Source: Spirosoma luteum DSM 19990 (lineage in GTDB: Bacteria; Bacteroidota; Bacteroidia; Cytophagales; Spirosomataceae). From it: 64,000 bases of DNA. The stretch lies in NCBI RefSeq assembly GCF_000374065.1, contig NZ_KB893251.1:1-64000 (forward strand), read 5' to 3'. Below, piece by piece: positions 22,937 to 32,647 of this stretch (the stretch's first letter is position 1; every line of letters starts with the position of its first letter). Under the pieces are notes generated by a model. It did no database searches. It saw only the letters and a program-made list of their open reading frames with translations, and was not told the DNA's origin. The position numbers and the translations under genes were made by a program.

Positions 22937-25084
22937 ATGAAACAACTGTTTGTTCCTTTCACCCTGCTATTGGCAGTTCTATTCATCGCGGCTACACTAA
23001 CCACCCAGCCTCTGTTGCCCGGCGCAGCCAGTGACTGGCCCGAGTACCTGGGTGGCCCCGACCGAAATCACTACTCGACGCTCACCCAAATCAATGCCAG
23101 CAACGTCAGCCAACTGAAGATGGCGTGGCAGTACCACACCCTGGATTCGGGGCAGATTCAGTGCAATCCCATTATCAAAAACGGGGTTTTGTACGGCATG
23201 ACGGCCACTACCCAACCCTTCGCCATCAATGCGGCAACGGGTACGCCAATCTGGTTGCGCAAAGATAGTATGGCCATGAACGGAGCTATCCGTTCCAGCA
23301 GCACCAGCCGGGGACTTGTTTACTGGGAAGATGGTGCCGACCAGCGAATTCTATTCACGAATGATTCCTGGCTCTACGCCGTGGAAGCCACCACCGGCAA
23401 GCCCGTAGTGGGTTTTGGCGAGAGGGGCCGTACCAGTATGAAAGCTGGGCTGGGGCCAACGGCAAAAGATAAAATGGTTATCTCCAATACGCCCGGAACC
23501 GTTTTCGAAGACCTTATCATCATGCCCATGCGCCTGTCCGAAGGAGCCGATGCGGCACTGGGGCACATTCAGGCGTTTAATATCCGAACCGGCAAGCTGG
23601 CATGGGTTTTCCATACCATTCCCGAGCCGGGCGAATTTGGCTACGATACCTGGCCCAAAGAAACGTACAAAAATACCGATGTGGGGGCCGCCAACAACTG
23701 GTCGGGGATGGCTGTCGACCGGCAGCGGGGCATTGTATTCGTGCCCACCGGCTCGGCGGCCTTTGATTTTTACGGCGGCAACCGGGCGGGCCAGAATCTG
23801 TTTGCCAACTGTCTGCTGGCCCTTGATGCTAAAACCGGCAAGCGGCTCTGGCATTACCAGCTCGTTCACCACGATATTCTGGACCGCGATGCCCCTGCTC
23901 CGCCCAACCTCGTGACGGTGACGCACAACGGGAAAAAGGTGGATGCCGTGGCGCAGGTGACTAAGCAGGGGTACGTCTTTTTGTTCGACCGGGAAACGGG
24001 GAAGCCCCTGTTCCCCATCAATGAAGTACCCGTTCCGGCTTCCGACGTAGAGGGTGAGCAGGCATGGCCCACGCAACCCATCCCGACCAAACCGGCCCCC
24101 TACGCCCGGCACTCGTTGAAAGCCTCCGATATTAGTCCGCTGGCCGAAAATCGGCAGGAACTCATTGCGACCCTGAAACGCAGCCGCTACGATGGAGCTT
24201 TTACGCCCCTCAGTGCGCAGGGCACTATCATTTATCCCGGTCTGGATGGCGGTGCCGAGTACGGGGGTGCCGCCGTTGACCCCAACGGAATCATGTACGT
24301 GAACAGCAACGAAATGGGCTGGCTGATTTCGCTCAACAAGAAACTATCCAATGAGCAGCTTGCCCAGCTTAGCCCCGGTCAGCGGGTGTACACCACCACC
24401 TGTTCGCCCTGCCACGGAACCGAACGGCAGGGTAACCCGGCCAGCGGGTTTCCATCGCTGGTGAACATCCAGAAACGGCGGAGTCAGGCCTACGTGAATA
24501 ATATCGTTTCGCACGGGAAAGGCATGATGCCCGCGTTTACGGGTCTGTCGGATACGCAGAAGCAGGATTTACTGGCGTATCTGTTTGGGCAGGAAAAGGC
24601 AGAATCAGGTGTGGCCAGTGCCCGTGAACCGGGCCTGAGTCAGGCCGAACAGGCGAAATCGAACGTACCTTACCGCATATCGGGCTATAGTAAGTTCCTG
24701 GACAAAAACGGCTATCCCGCCGTGAAACCACCCTGGGGTACGCTGAATGCCATTAACCTCAACACCGGCGAATACGTCTGGAAAACGGTGCTGGGAAACT
24801 ATCCAGAACTAAAAACCAAAGAGCCTACCGGGTCGGAAAGTTACGGCGGCCCCGTTATTACAGCCAGTGGGCTGCTCTTTATTGCGGGGACGAAAGATGC
24901 CCTTTTACGCGTATTCGACTGCAAAACGGGGAAACAACTTTGGCAAACCCAGCTCCCGGCGGCCTGCTTTGCCACACCCAGCACCTACGAAGTAGCGGGT
25001 AAACAATACATTGTGCTGGCCTGCGGAGGGACCAAACTGGGTGCGCCAAAAGGAGAGAGTTACGTAGCTTTCGCCCTACCGTAG
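22937..25084 (+). CDS. PQQ-dependent quinoprotein dehydrogenase with haem c site
   Basis: A 715-residue exported protein (hydrophobic start MKQLFVPFTLLLAVLFIAATL). DWPEYLGGPDRNHYSTLTQI and the repeated W-motif blades (GTPIWLRKD, GKLAWVFHTIPEPGEFGYD, GKRLWHYQLVHHDILD) are typical of PQQ sugar/alcohol dehydrogenases of the glucose dehydrogenase type. Around residues 489-493 a CSPCH motif (CxxCH) shows a cytochrome c insert, so electrons can pass to a haem. It would oxidise a sugar or alcohol in the periplasm; no PQQ synthesis genes lie here. The ROK gene starts two bases after the stop, suggesting one unit. Confidence 0.9.
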   Translation: MKQLFVPFTLLLAVLFIAATLTTQPLLPGAASDWPEYLGGPDRNHYSTLTQINASNVSQLKMAWQYHTLDSGQIQCNPIIKNGVLYGMTATTQPFAINAATGTPIWLRKDSMAMNGAIRSSSTSRGLVYWEDGADQRILFTNDSWLYAVEATTGKPVVGFGERGRTSMKAGLGPTAKDKMVISNTPGTVFEDLIIMPMRLSEGADAALGHIQAFNIRTGKLAWVFHTIPEPGEFGYDTWPKETYKNTDVGAANNWSGMAVDRQRGIVFVPTGSAAFDFYGGNRAGQNLFANCLLALDAKTGKRLWHYQLVHHDILDRDAPAPPNLVTVTHNGKKVDAVAQVTKQGYVFLFDRETGKPLFPINEVPVPASDVEGEQAWPTQPIPTKPAPYARHSLKASDISPLAENRQELIATLKRSRYDGAFTPLSAQGTIIYPGLDGGAEYGGAAVDPNGIMYVNSNEMGWLISLNKKLSNEQLAQLSPGQRVYTTTCSPCHGTERQGNPASGFPSLVNIQKRRSQAYVNNIVSHGKGMMPAFTGLSDTQKQDLLAYLFGQEKAESGVASAREPGLSQAEQAKSNVPYRISGYSKFLDKNGYPAVKPPWGTLNAINLNTGEYVWKTVLGNYPELKTKEPTGSESYGGPVITASGLLFIAGTKDALLRVFDCKTGKQLWQTQLPAACFATPSTYEVAGKQYIVLACGGTKLGAPKGESYVAFALP

Positions 25085-25086
25085 TC

Positions 25087-25986
25087 ATGCCCATGTCCAG
25101 TACAAATCAGGCTATCGGCATCGACCTCGGTGGTACCCGCATCAAAGGCGTCCTCATCGACACCCAGACGGGGGCGGTTATCGAGAAACGGATGACGCCC
25201 ACCAACGACGGCGAAACGAACAATTGGAAGGAAGCGGTAGCCCAAACGGTACGCGACCTGAAAGCCATATCCGGACAGTCCATTCTGGGCGTAGGGATGG
25301 CAGCACCGGGTTTGCCCAATGTGGGTAATTCGGCCATTGCTTACATGCCGGGCCGGTTGCCGGGGCTGGAAGGTTTCGACTGGGGTGAATTTCTGGGTGA
25401 GCGGGTCTGGGTGCTGAACGATGCCCATGCCGCCCTGATGGCCGAAGCCCGGTTTGGTGCCGCCCAACACATTGCCAACGCCGTGATGTTAACCCTGGGA
25501 ACGGGGGTTGGGGGTGGAATGCTGGTCAACGGGCAGCTGTATCAGGGATTTTTCCAGATGGCAGGGCACCTGGGGCACATGACGATAGACGCCGACAGCG
25601 ACCAGCTCGATGTTGCGAACGCGCCCGGTAGCCTGGAGGATGCTATTGGCAACACCACCGTTGGTCGACGGTCGTACGAACGGTACAAGAGTACGCATGA
25701 ACTGCTGGACGGGTATAAACGGGGAGAACCACTGGCTACGCTCGTCTGGCTGACTTCCGTACGTCGGCTGGCGGGGGCACTGGCCTCCATTGCCAACTCG
25801 TTTTCGCCCGAACGAATTATCCTGGGCGGGGGCATCACCCAAGCCGACGATGCGTTGTTCGGTCCTTTGGCCACCTTCATGGATCTGTTTGAATGGCGGC
25901 CGGGCGGCAAAAAAACGACTATCTGCAAAGCCCATTTTGGGGAGTGGGCGGGTGCCATTGGGGCCGCGGCCAGTTTGCAGGCTTAG
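25087..25986 (+). CDS. ROK-family sugar kinase (glucokinase-like), zinc motif lost
   Basis: A 299-residue cytoplasmic protein. ATP site: GIDLGGTRIKGVL near the N-terminus; sugar site: WVLNDAHAALMAEARFG and LTLGTGVGGGML; late segment ERIILGGGI. These match ROK kinases. The usual zinc motif (CxCGxxGCLE) after GHLGH is replaced by DQLDVANAPGSLEDAIG with no Cys, so zinc binding is lost or absent in this subfamily. The gene is coupled to the PQQ dehydrogenase and ends before a 22-bp palindromic terminator. Substrate not known; glucose or an N-acetyl sugar is plausible. Confidence 0.88.
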   Translation: MPMSSTNQAIGIDLGGTRIKGVLIDTQTGAVIEKRMTPTNDGETNNWKEAVAQTVRDLKAISGQSILGVGMAAPGLPNVGNSAIAYMPGRLPGLEGFDWGEFLGERVWVLNDAHAALMAEARFGAAQHIANAVMLTLGTGVGGGMLVNGQLYQGFFQMAGHLGHMTIDADSDQLDVANAPGSLEDAIGNTTVGRRSYERYKSTHELLDGYKRGEPLATLVWLTSVRRLAGALASIANSFSPERIILGGGITQADDALFGPLATFMDLFEWRPGGKKTTICKAHFGEWAGAIGAAASLQA

Positions 25987-25994
25987 CTAACAGA

Positions 25995-26053
25995 CCCCGT
26001 TGTGGTGTCGTTTCTGACCAGTTTGGCGGTGCAGAAACGACACCACAACGGGG
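25995..26053. terminator. Perfect 22-bp inverted repeat between convergent genes
   Basis: CCCCGTTGTGGTGTCGTTTC with two further bases pairs perfectly with its complement at 26032-26053 across a 15-base loop. It lies between the ROK gene (+) and the amylase gene (-), as expected for a shared terminator. Confidence 0.75.
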
Positions 26054-26057
26054 CGGA

Positions 26058-27932
26058 CTATTTCTCCAGCTCCAGCACCAGGGCCGTTTTGGCGGGCAGT
26101 TTTATTCCTTTTAAGTCCGTCAGCTTCTCATCGGTCAGTACATTTCTGGCGGATGAGAAACCACTCATCCGTTCGGAGAAACGGGCCGTATCCAGGCTTA
26201 TTTCCTTCTCGGTGCTGTTGGTCGCTACCATCACCGTTTTGCCCGCATCGTACCGAAAATAGACGTACGTACCATTTTGTGGCAGGTACTGCGTGAGTTT
26301 CCCCGAGTGCAGCGCGGGTGTAACCCGGCGGTAGTTCGCCAGTTTTTTCACAAAATTGAACGCGTCGTTCTCCTTGTCGGTACGTCCGGCAGCCTCGAAC
26401 TTATTTTCCTTGTCCCCCGAAAAACCACCGGGAAAATCACGACGCACCTCGGCATCCGACGGGTCTTTGACGTTCTTCATCAGAATTTCGGTGCCGTAGT
26501 ACATCGACGGGATGCCGCGCGTAGTGAGCAGCCAGGTCAGACCAATTTTGTACTTATCGAAATCCTCGCCAATCACGGACAGGTACCGGTCGGTATCATG
26601 GTTATCCAGGAAAGTGACAAGTTTGGTCGGGTCGGTATACACCACATCCTGCGCCAGTGCCTGATAGGGGCGGTTTACGCCATCGTCCCAGCTAAAATTC
26701 TGCTTTAATCCATCCAGCATGGCCGAATACAGCACAAAATCAAGGCCCCCCGGTTGATTCGACTTGAACGGGAAGTCAATTTTATTGCGAGTATAGTACG
26801 CCTGATCAACGACGTTATTGACTCATGACTCCCCAAAAATGTGAATAGTTGGGTATTGCTCCATCAGGGCCGCGTTGCAGCGATTCATAAAGGGCAAATC
26901 GTTATACATGTACGTGTCCACCCGCCAGGCATCTACGCCAAACTCCTCCACGGTCCAGATGGCGTGCTGAATCAGGAAGTTAGCCACGTACGGATTGTTC
27001 TGATTGAGGTCGGGCAGGAACGGTACAAACCAGCCATCGAGGGTGACGCGCCGGTCGGTTTCGGCAGCGTGGGGGTCCGTAATGGGCTGGTATTTATAGG
27101 AAGTATTTGTGTAGGCAGGCCACTGGTGAACCCAGTCTTTGCTGGGCATATCTTTGATAAACCAGTGATTAATACCAACGTGGTTATATACGGCATCCTG
27201 CACCACTTTAAACCCGGCCGCATGCGCCGACTTGATGAACGCGGAGTAGGCCTGATTGCCACCAAAACGCTTGTCTATGGTATAATGGTCGGTGAACCCG
27301 TAGCCATGATAGGCCGAGCGCATGACCCCGCCCTCGTTGGTAAGGGGCTGGTTATTCTCCAGCAATGGCGTGAACCAGATGGCGGTAACACCCAAATCTT
27401 TCAGGTAGTCGAGGTGTTTGGCAGCCCCGGCCAAATCCCCTCCATGCCGGTAAAAAGGATTGGCCCGGTCGGCGTTAGGGTCGGCCATATCGGCAAACTT
27501 GTCATTGGCGGGGTCGCCATTGGCAAAGCGGTCGGGCATGGCCAGGTAGATAAAATCCGCCGAGGTTACACCCGTTCCTTTGGGGGTTTTGTCGCGGGCT
27601 TTCAGAACGAACGGTTGCGTAAGCGTCTGGTTGCCCCGCTTTCCCGTTAGTTTGAGGGTCCCGGCTTTGGCCGTGGGCGAAATAACCAGGTCCAGGAAGG
27701 CGTAGTTCGGGTTTTCGACCGTGTGCGTTTTAGCCAGTTTAACCCCCGGATAGTTGAGCGAATAGGTCAGTGTTCCGGCATTGGGGCCATACACCATCAG
27801 TTGCACCGTCGGGTTCTTCATTCCCACCCACCAGTTGGTTGGGTTGACGCGCTGAATACGGGCATCCTGGGCAACGGTGACACGCGCCATCAGGCTCAGC
27901 ACGAAAAAGAGCGTAGTAGTTAGTTTTGTCAT
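26058..27932 (-). pseudogene. Secreted GH13 alpha-amylase/neopullulanase, interrupted by TGA
   Basis: A single frame of 625 codons encodes a secreted GH13 enzyme: signal peptide (MTKLTTTLFFVLSLMARVTVAQ), an N-terminal starch-binding Ig-like domain (about 22-115), and the catalytic barrel (FIYLAMPDRFANGD, GGDLAGAAKHLDYLK). The nucleophile Asp is in DAWRVDTYM and the acid/base Glu in IHIFGES. Directly after this Glu-Ser a TGA stop (26823-26825) stands where the family has Trp (TGG). The frame then continues in the same register with VNNVVDQAYYTRNK and the third catalytic Asp in FLDNHDTDRY. So one base change (or a sequencing error) truncates an otherwise intact gene. It is the outward, degradative partner of the divergent cytoplasmic GH13 gene at 28064. 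Confidence 0.85.
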
Positions 27933-28063
27933 AGGTTAGCAAGCGGTTGACATACGAATAATGCAACAATAACGAAAAATAACGAAAAATTTTAGCCGAA
28001 AAAGGCCATAGCTTTGCGGAAATGTGGCTGGTACCTTACGCTAACCTGAATTGATCTGCCCAT

Positions 28064-29803
28064 ATGTATATGGAATCGGCTGTCCCGACGATGGACAAAT
28101 TAATCATTTACCAGATTTTCACCCGGCTGTTTGGTAATCAGAACACCACCAACCGACCGTACGGAAGTCGCGACGAAAATGGCGTCGGTAAATTCAATGA
28201 TATCAATGAAGCGGCCCTCAAAGCGATCCGTCAATTTGGGGCCTCGCACATCTGGTTCACCGGTGTTATTGAACACGCCACCGAAACCAATTACAGTGAC
28301 CAGGGTATTCGTCCTGATGACCCAACGGTAGTGAAAGGGCGGGCAGGGTCTCCTTACGCCGTAAAAGACTACTACGATGTTGACCCCGACCTGGCCGTCG
28401 ACGTACCCAACCGCATGGCTGAGTTTGAGGCTCTGGTACTCCGAACCCAGTCCCACGGTCTGAAAGTAATCATTGACTTTGTGCCGAACCACGTGGCCCG
28501 TCAGTATCAATCCGACTGCAAACCGGCGGGCGTTGCAGACCTCGGCCAGAACGACGATACCAGCCTTGCCTTTTCATCCGCCAATAATTTCTACTATTTG
28601 CCGGGGCAACAATTTGTTAGCCCGGACCAGGACTCGCTTCAGCACCGTGCGGAGAGCACACCCGTTCCGAAGCTGACTGAGTTTCCGGCCAAAGTAACGG
28701 GCAGTGGTTCCCTCACCGCCACCCCCGACATCAATGACTGGTACGAAACGGTGAAGTTGAATTATGGTTACAATGTTTTCGACGGCAGTTTACACCTTGA
28801 TCCGATTCCGGTTACCTGGCATCAGATGCTCGATATTCTGCTGTTCTGGGCCGAAAAAGGCGTTGATGGATTCCGTTGCGATATGGCTCATATGGTGCCG
28901 GTAGCTTTCTGGAACTGGGCCATCAGCCGCGTGAAACAGCGTTACCCACGCCTGATTTTCATTGCCGAAATCTACGATCCGGGTCTGTACCGTTCGTTCA
29001 TTTTTGAGGGTCGTTTTGATTATCTCTACGATAAAGTAGGGCTGTACGATGCGGTTCGGCGGCTCATGGAAGGGCATGGCTCCTGTTACGAACTGACCAG
29101 CGTGTGGCAGCACGAATCCGGCGACTTTGCCCAGCACATGCTCCGGTTTCTGGAAACCCACGACGAACAGCGTATTGCTTCCCGTTTCTTCACCAACGAT
29201 CCCTGGGCGGCCATCCCCGGTATGACCCTGGCCGCCACCATGCACACGGGGCCTGTTCTGCTGTATTTTGGGCAGGAAATTGGCGTACGGGCCGAAGGCG
29301 TTGAAGGCTTTAGTGGCGATGACGGGCGCACGACTATTTTCGATTACTGGGGATTACCGGACTGGCAGGGCTGGCTCAATCAGGGTCGGTACGATGGCGG
29401 TGGCCTGACCGATAATCAGCGCAGTCTGCGGGCTTTTTACCAGCAGTTGAACCACCTCGTCATCAACTCCGATGCCATTCAGAACGGTTATTTTTACGAT
29501 TTACAATACGCGAATGACAATGGGCAAAGCCCGGGGTACGATGCACATCAGGTATATAGTTACCTGCGCTATACCGAACGGCAGCAGTTACTCATCGTCT
29601 GCAATTTTTCCAGTAAAAACACGCACAGTACTACTATCACCATTCCACAGGCTGCCTTTGAGGCTATGCAGAAAGATGCTGCCCGAACGCATTGGTTCAG
29701 TGATATTTTCATGAGCGATACCCGGATTGAGACATCCGGTCTGGCGGGTGTACCGATTCATTTGCCCCCCCGTTCGGTGCGGGTATTTGAAATAAAATCG
29801 TAA
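28064..29803 (+). CDS. GH13-family alpha-amylase, cytoplasmic, intact
   Basis: A 579-residue enzyme without a signal peptide, so probably acting on maltodextrins in the cytoplasm. DKLIIYQIFTRLFGNQN opens the barrel. Catalytic set is complete: nucleophile Asp in GFRCDMAHM, acid/base Glu in FIAEIYDP, third Asp in LETHDEQRIA. A C-terminal beta domain ends VPIHLPPRSVRVFEI. Three possible Met starts occur in the first ten codons; the third (28091, MDKLIIYQ) also fits the family. The gene is divergent from the interrupted secreted amylase, and the 131-base gap must hold both promoters. Confidence 0.9.
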   Translation: MYMESAVPTMDKLIIYQIFTRLFGNQNTTNRPYGSRDENGVGKFNDINEAALKAIRQFGASHIWFTGVIEHATETNYSDQGIRPDDPTVVKGRAGSPYAVKDYYDVDPDLAVDVPNRMAEFEALVLRTQSHGLKVIIDFVPNHVARQYQSDCKPAGVADLGQNDDTSLAFSSANNFYYLPGQQFVSPDQDSLQHRAESTPVPKLTEFPAKVTGSGSLTATPDINDWYETVKLNYGYNVFDGSLHLDPIPVTWHQMLDILLFWAEKGVDGFRCDMAHMVPVAFWNWAISRVKQRYPRLIFIAEIYDPGLYRSFIFEGRFDYLYDKVGLYDAVRRLMEGHGSCYELTSVWQHESGDFAQHMLRFLETHDEQRIASRFFTNDPWAAIPGMTLAATMHTGPVLLYFGQEIGVRAEGVEGFSGDDGRTTIFDYWGLPDWQGWLNQGRYDGGGLTDNQRSLRAFYQQLNHLVINSDAIQNGYFYDLQYANDNGQSPGYDAHQVYSYLRYTERQQLLIVCNFSSKNTHSTTITIPQAAFEAMQKDAARTHWFSDIFMSDTRIETSGLAGVPIHLPPRSVRVFEIKS

Positions 29804-29866
29804 AAAAAGGCTACTTTTAAGTAATCTCTTCGTCAACATACTAGAGTAGACCTTAATTAAGTTCCT

Positions 29867-30706
29867 GTGCGCAACCTGTTTACTACCCTTCTTTTGCTGT
29901 TGCTTTCACCAGCCGGACAGGCTCAGGGAATTGTTCTGCCCAGTAACCTGAACTCACTGACCATTGTGGGGGGCAAAACACTGGCCGAAACGACCATTAA
30001 AATTGGTAAACAGTTTATCGGTAACCCGTACACCCCACATACGCTCGACGTGAATCCTACCGAACAACTGGTTGTTAACGTTCGGGAATTCGATTGCACC
30101 ACCTACCTGGAAACCGTACTGGCCCTTTCATTAACCTGGCAGGCTGTATCCGTTAAACAAAATCCAGCCCTGTTTGATGAAACGTTTCGCCAGTATCTGA
30201 CCCGGCTCCGGTATCGGGATGGGCGGATCGAAGGCTACGCCAGTCGATTGCATTATTTCTCGGACTGGCTGCGCGACAATGAACAGCACGGCCTTTTGAC
30301 CGATGTAACCCATGAACTACCGGGCAGTATCTCCGTAGCGAAATCCGTTTCTTACATGACCGCGTCGATGTATCGATACCCCCGCCTGCAGGACCCGGCC
30401 ATCTTTAAACAGGTGGCCCGAACGGAAGCATCACTGAGTCAGCAGCCCTTTGCTTTTGTACCGAAAAAGAACATTCGGCAGGCCGAAGCGCAGCTTCAGG
30501 ACGGGGATATCGTGATGCTGATGGCCGCCCGGCCCGGTCTGGATATGAAGCACGTTGGCCTGGCCGTCCGACAACCTGATGGGCGCATGCATCTCCTTCA
30601 TGCCTCCTCCGACCAGGGTGAAGTAGTAATTACGAAGTACCCTATAAGCGATTACCTGCTGTGGCATAAACACCTGTCGGGCATTCGGGTAGCCCGACTG
30701 AAATGA
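29867..30706 (+). CDS. DUF1460 N-acetylmuramoyl-L-alanine amidase-like protein
   Basis: A 279-residue exported protein starting with GTG and a signal peptide (RNLFTTLLLLLLSPAGQAQ). It matches DUF1460, an NlpC/P60-like papain-fold amidase group. The catalytic Cys is in VREFDCTTYLETVLAL and the His in DMKHVGLAVR, followed by HLLHASSDQGEV. Such enzymes cut peptidoglycan stem peptides or related amides in the periplasm. Length is usual. It follows the GH13 gene after 63 bases on the same strand; the link is probably positional only. GTG is taken because no ATG is nearby and the signal peptide starts right there. Confidence 0.85.
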   Translation: MRNLFTTLLLLLLSPAGQAQGIVLPSNLNSLTIVGGKTLAETTIKIGKQFIGNPYTPHTLDVNPTEQLVVNVREFDCTTYLETVLALSLTWQAVSVKQNPALFDETFRQYLTRLRYRDGRIEGYASRLHYFSDWLRDNEQHGLLTDVTHELPGSISVAKSVSYMTASMYRYPRLQDPAIFKQVARTEASLSQQPFAFVPKKNIRQAEAQLQDGDIVMLMAARPGLDMKHVGLAVRQPDGRMHLLHASSDQGEVVITKYPISDYLLWHKHLSGIRVARLK

Positions 30707-30722
30707 ATAGTGAAGCGTTAAC

Positions 30723-30781
30723 AATGTAGAATAAACTCTTAGAGACTGATTATCAGCATAAAATATTTTTCATTCTACATT
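30723..30781. terminator. Inverted repeat between convergent genes
   Basis: AATGTAGAAT (30723-30732) and ATTCTACATT (30772-30781), the latter followed by TTTT, form a 10-bp stem with a long AT-rich loop. It lies between the DUF1460 gene (+) and the Lrp gene (-). The long loop makes its strength uncertain. Confidence 0.4.
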
Positions 30782-30797
30782 TTTCACTTCTCCTTCC

Positions 30798-31271
30798 TTA
30801 CTTCTCCAGCTCCAATGGTACTATAGTCGAGTTTTTCACTTCGGCCATCACAAAAAAGCTGCTGATGTGCAGCGTACCCGCAATAACGGACAGGTGTTCC
30901 TGGTAAAAGCGGTTGTAGGTTTCCATATTACGGCTAACAATCTTGAGCAGGTAATCGAACGTACCCGACACCCGGTTACACTCTACTACATCGGGCAGTT
31001 CACAGATGGCCGCTTCAAAAGCCGCAAACGCATCGCGGGTTTGCCGGTCGAGCGTAACCTGGCAGTAGACCATCAACAGGTTACCCAGTTTTTTTCTGTT
31101 TAAAATCGTCACGTAACGGTCGATGACTCCTTCCCGTTCGAGTCGCTTTATTCGCTCATGAATGGGGGTTTTGGAGAGGTTGATCCGCTTTCCAATTTCC
31201 TGAATGGTCATCAGTGCGTCTTGCTGGAGCAGGGTCAATATTTTACGGTCGGTATTGTCCAGATTATCCAT
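30798..31271 (-). CDS. Lrp/AsnC-family transcriptional regulator
   Basis: A 157-residue DNA-binding regulator. The N-terminal winged helix (about 5-60) has LDNTDRKILTLLQQDALMTI and LSKTPIHERIKRLEREGVI; the C-terminal RAM domain (about 65-150) has GTFDYLLKIVSRNMETYNRFY. Lrp proteins sense amino acids and often control alanine or leucine metabolism. The gene is divergent from alanine dehydrogenase with 174 bases between starts, the classic arrangement of a local regulator and its target. It may also control itself. The effector, likely alanine, is inferred from context. Confidence 0.92.
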   Translation of the reverse strand: MDNLDNTDRKILTLLQQDALMTIQEIGKRINLSKTPIHERIKRLEREGVIDRYVTILNRKKLGNLLMVYCQVTLDRQTRDAFAAFEAAICELPDVVECNRVSGTFDYLLKIVSRNMETYNRFYQEHLSVIAGTLHISSFFVMAEVKNSTIVPLELEK

Positions 31272-31397
31272 AACGGCATTTTTACGTATTTAACCCCTAT
31301 TATTCGCTAAAAATAGATTTATTTCCTGTTTATAAGGCTGATTACAAGCTTATTTTCCAAAATAATGAGTAATATCAGAAAAGTAACACCGCCTTTT

Positions 31398-31405
31398 TAC
31401 CTTTG
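31398..31405 (+). promoter_or_regulatory. Candidate -7 box (TACCTTTG) for alanine dehydrogenase
   Basis: TACCTTTG matches the Bacteroidota -7 consensus TAnnTTTG, 41 bases before the ald ATG. The -33 TTTG element is not clear. The intervening 31272-31397 is AT-rich with imperfect dyads such as CTATTATT...AAAATAG and is the expected binding region for the divergent Lrp-type regulator. Confidence 0.5.
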
Positions 31406-31445
31406 TTTAAAGGCAATCCTACTAGGCCAAATCAATTGATCGCTC

Positions 31446-32582
31446 ATGGTAATCGGTGTTCCCGCTGAAATAAAGAATAACGAAAATCGCGTTGCGTTGA
31501 CTCCCGCAGGCGTTACCGAACTTCGGAAACGTGGCCATACAGTTTATGTACAGGTCAATGCGGGTGCAGGTAGCGGTTTTGAGGATGAAGAGTACATTGC
31601 AGCCGGTGCCATAATGCTCCCCACTATCGAGGCTATTTATGGTATTGCCGAGATGATCATGAAGGTTAAGGAGCCGATCGCTTCGGAGTATGACCTTATC
31701 AAGGAAAACCAGCTTCTCTTTACGTATTTCCACTTCGCTTCGTCGGAAGAACTGACCCAGGCCATGCTGGCCAAAGGGGCTATTTGTCTGGCTTACGAGA
31801 CCGTTGAGCGGCCCGACCGTAGCTTACCCTTGCTGGTACCTATGTCGGAAGTAGCCGGTCGGATGGCGGTTCAGGAAGGAGCCAAGTACCTCGAAAAACC
31901 CATGAAAGGTCGGGGTATTTTACTGGGTGGTGTACCAGGGGTTAAGCCCGCCAACGTACTCGTGCTCGGTGGAGGTATTGTTGGTACGCAAGCCGCCAAG
32001 ATGGCCGCCGGACTGGGGGCGCAGGTCACTATTATGGACGTAAGTCTGGCCCGGTTGCGTTACCTGTCAGACATCATGCCGCCCAACGTGCAGACGATGA
32101 TGTCGAATGAGTATAACATTCGGGACATGATCAAAATCTGCGACCTGATTATCGGGGCGGTACTGATTCCGGGTGCCAAAGCACCTCACCTCATCACCCG
32201 TGAAATGCTGACGCAGATGCGGCCGGGTACGGTGTTGGTCGACGTAGCCGTGGATCAGGGCGGATGTATCGAAACCTGCCGGCCAACTACGCACGAAGAC
32301 CCTACGTTCATCATTGATGGTGTAGTGCATTACTGCGTAGCCAATATGCCGGGGGCTGTTCCCTATACCAGCACGCTGGCTTTAACCAATGCAACCCTGC
32401 CTTACGCGCTGCAACTTGCCAACAAAGGCTGGCAACAGGCATGCCGCGACAACACAGACCTGAAACTGGGACTGAATGTAGTAGGCGGTAAAGTAGTGTA
32501 TCAGGGAGTGGCCGATGCCTTCGGCTTGCCATTAACCGACGTAAATTCGGTATTGACTCAGGAAGAAGAGTCAGTACGCTAA
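31446..32582 (+). CDS. ald: Alanine dehydrogenase
   Basis: A 378-residue NAD enzyme converting L-alanine to pyruvate and ammonia, or the reverse. N-terminal MVIGVPAEIKNNENRVALTP and MIMKVKEP (catalytic Lys region), TYFHFASSEE, and ATVE-type substrate site residues are family-typical; the NAD fold starts at VLVLGGGIVGTQAAKMAAG. VDVAVDQGGCIET and MPGAVPYTSTLALTNATLPY are further Ald signatures. Length is normal. It is divergent from the Lrp-type regulator and ends 28 bases before a strong terminator. It provides carbon and nitrogen from alanine. Confidence 0.96.
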   Translation: MVIGVPAEIKNNENRVALTPAGVTELRKRGHTVYVQVNAGAGSGFEDEEYIAAGAIMLPTIEAIYGIAEMIMKVKEPIASEYDLIKENQLLFTYFHFASSEELTQAMLAKGAICLAYETVERPDRSLPLLVPMSEVAGRMAVQEGAKYLEKPMKGRGILLGGVPGVKPANVLVLGGGIVGTQAAKMAAGLGAQVTIMDVSLARLRYLSDIMPPNVQTMMSNEYNIRDMIKICDLIIGAVLIPGAKAPHLITREMLTQMRPGTVLVDVAVDQGGCIETCRPTTHEDPTFIIDGVVHYCVANMPGAVPYTSTLALTNATLPYALQLANKGWQQACRDNTDLKLGLNVVGGKVVYQGVADAFGLPLTDVNSVLTQEEESVR

Positions 32583-32609
32583 AAATATTACTTATTCATC
32601 GATAGACGC

Positions 32610-32642
32610 AGGCCATACTTTTCGGAGTATGGCCTTTTTTTT
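32610..32642 (+). terminator. Intrinsic terminator of ald
   Basis: AGGCCATACT, a six-base TTTCGG-type loop, and AGTATGGCCT form a perfect 10-bp stem followed by eight T bases. It is a textbook rho-independent terminator 28 bases after the ald stop. Confidence 0.9.
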
Positions 32643-32647
32643 GGGTC

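Noticed and set aside
26823-26825. TGA read as Trp or selenocysteine (recoding)
   Set aside because: Other genes here end at TGA (for example 17747-17749 and 52275-52277), and no SECIS-like element or selenium gene is seen; a nonsense change or read error is simpler.
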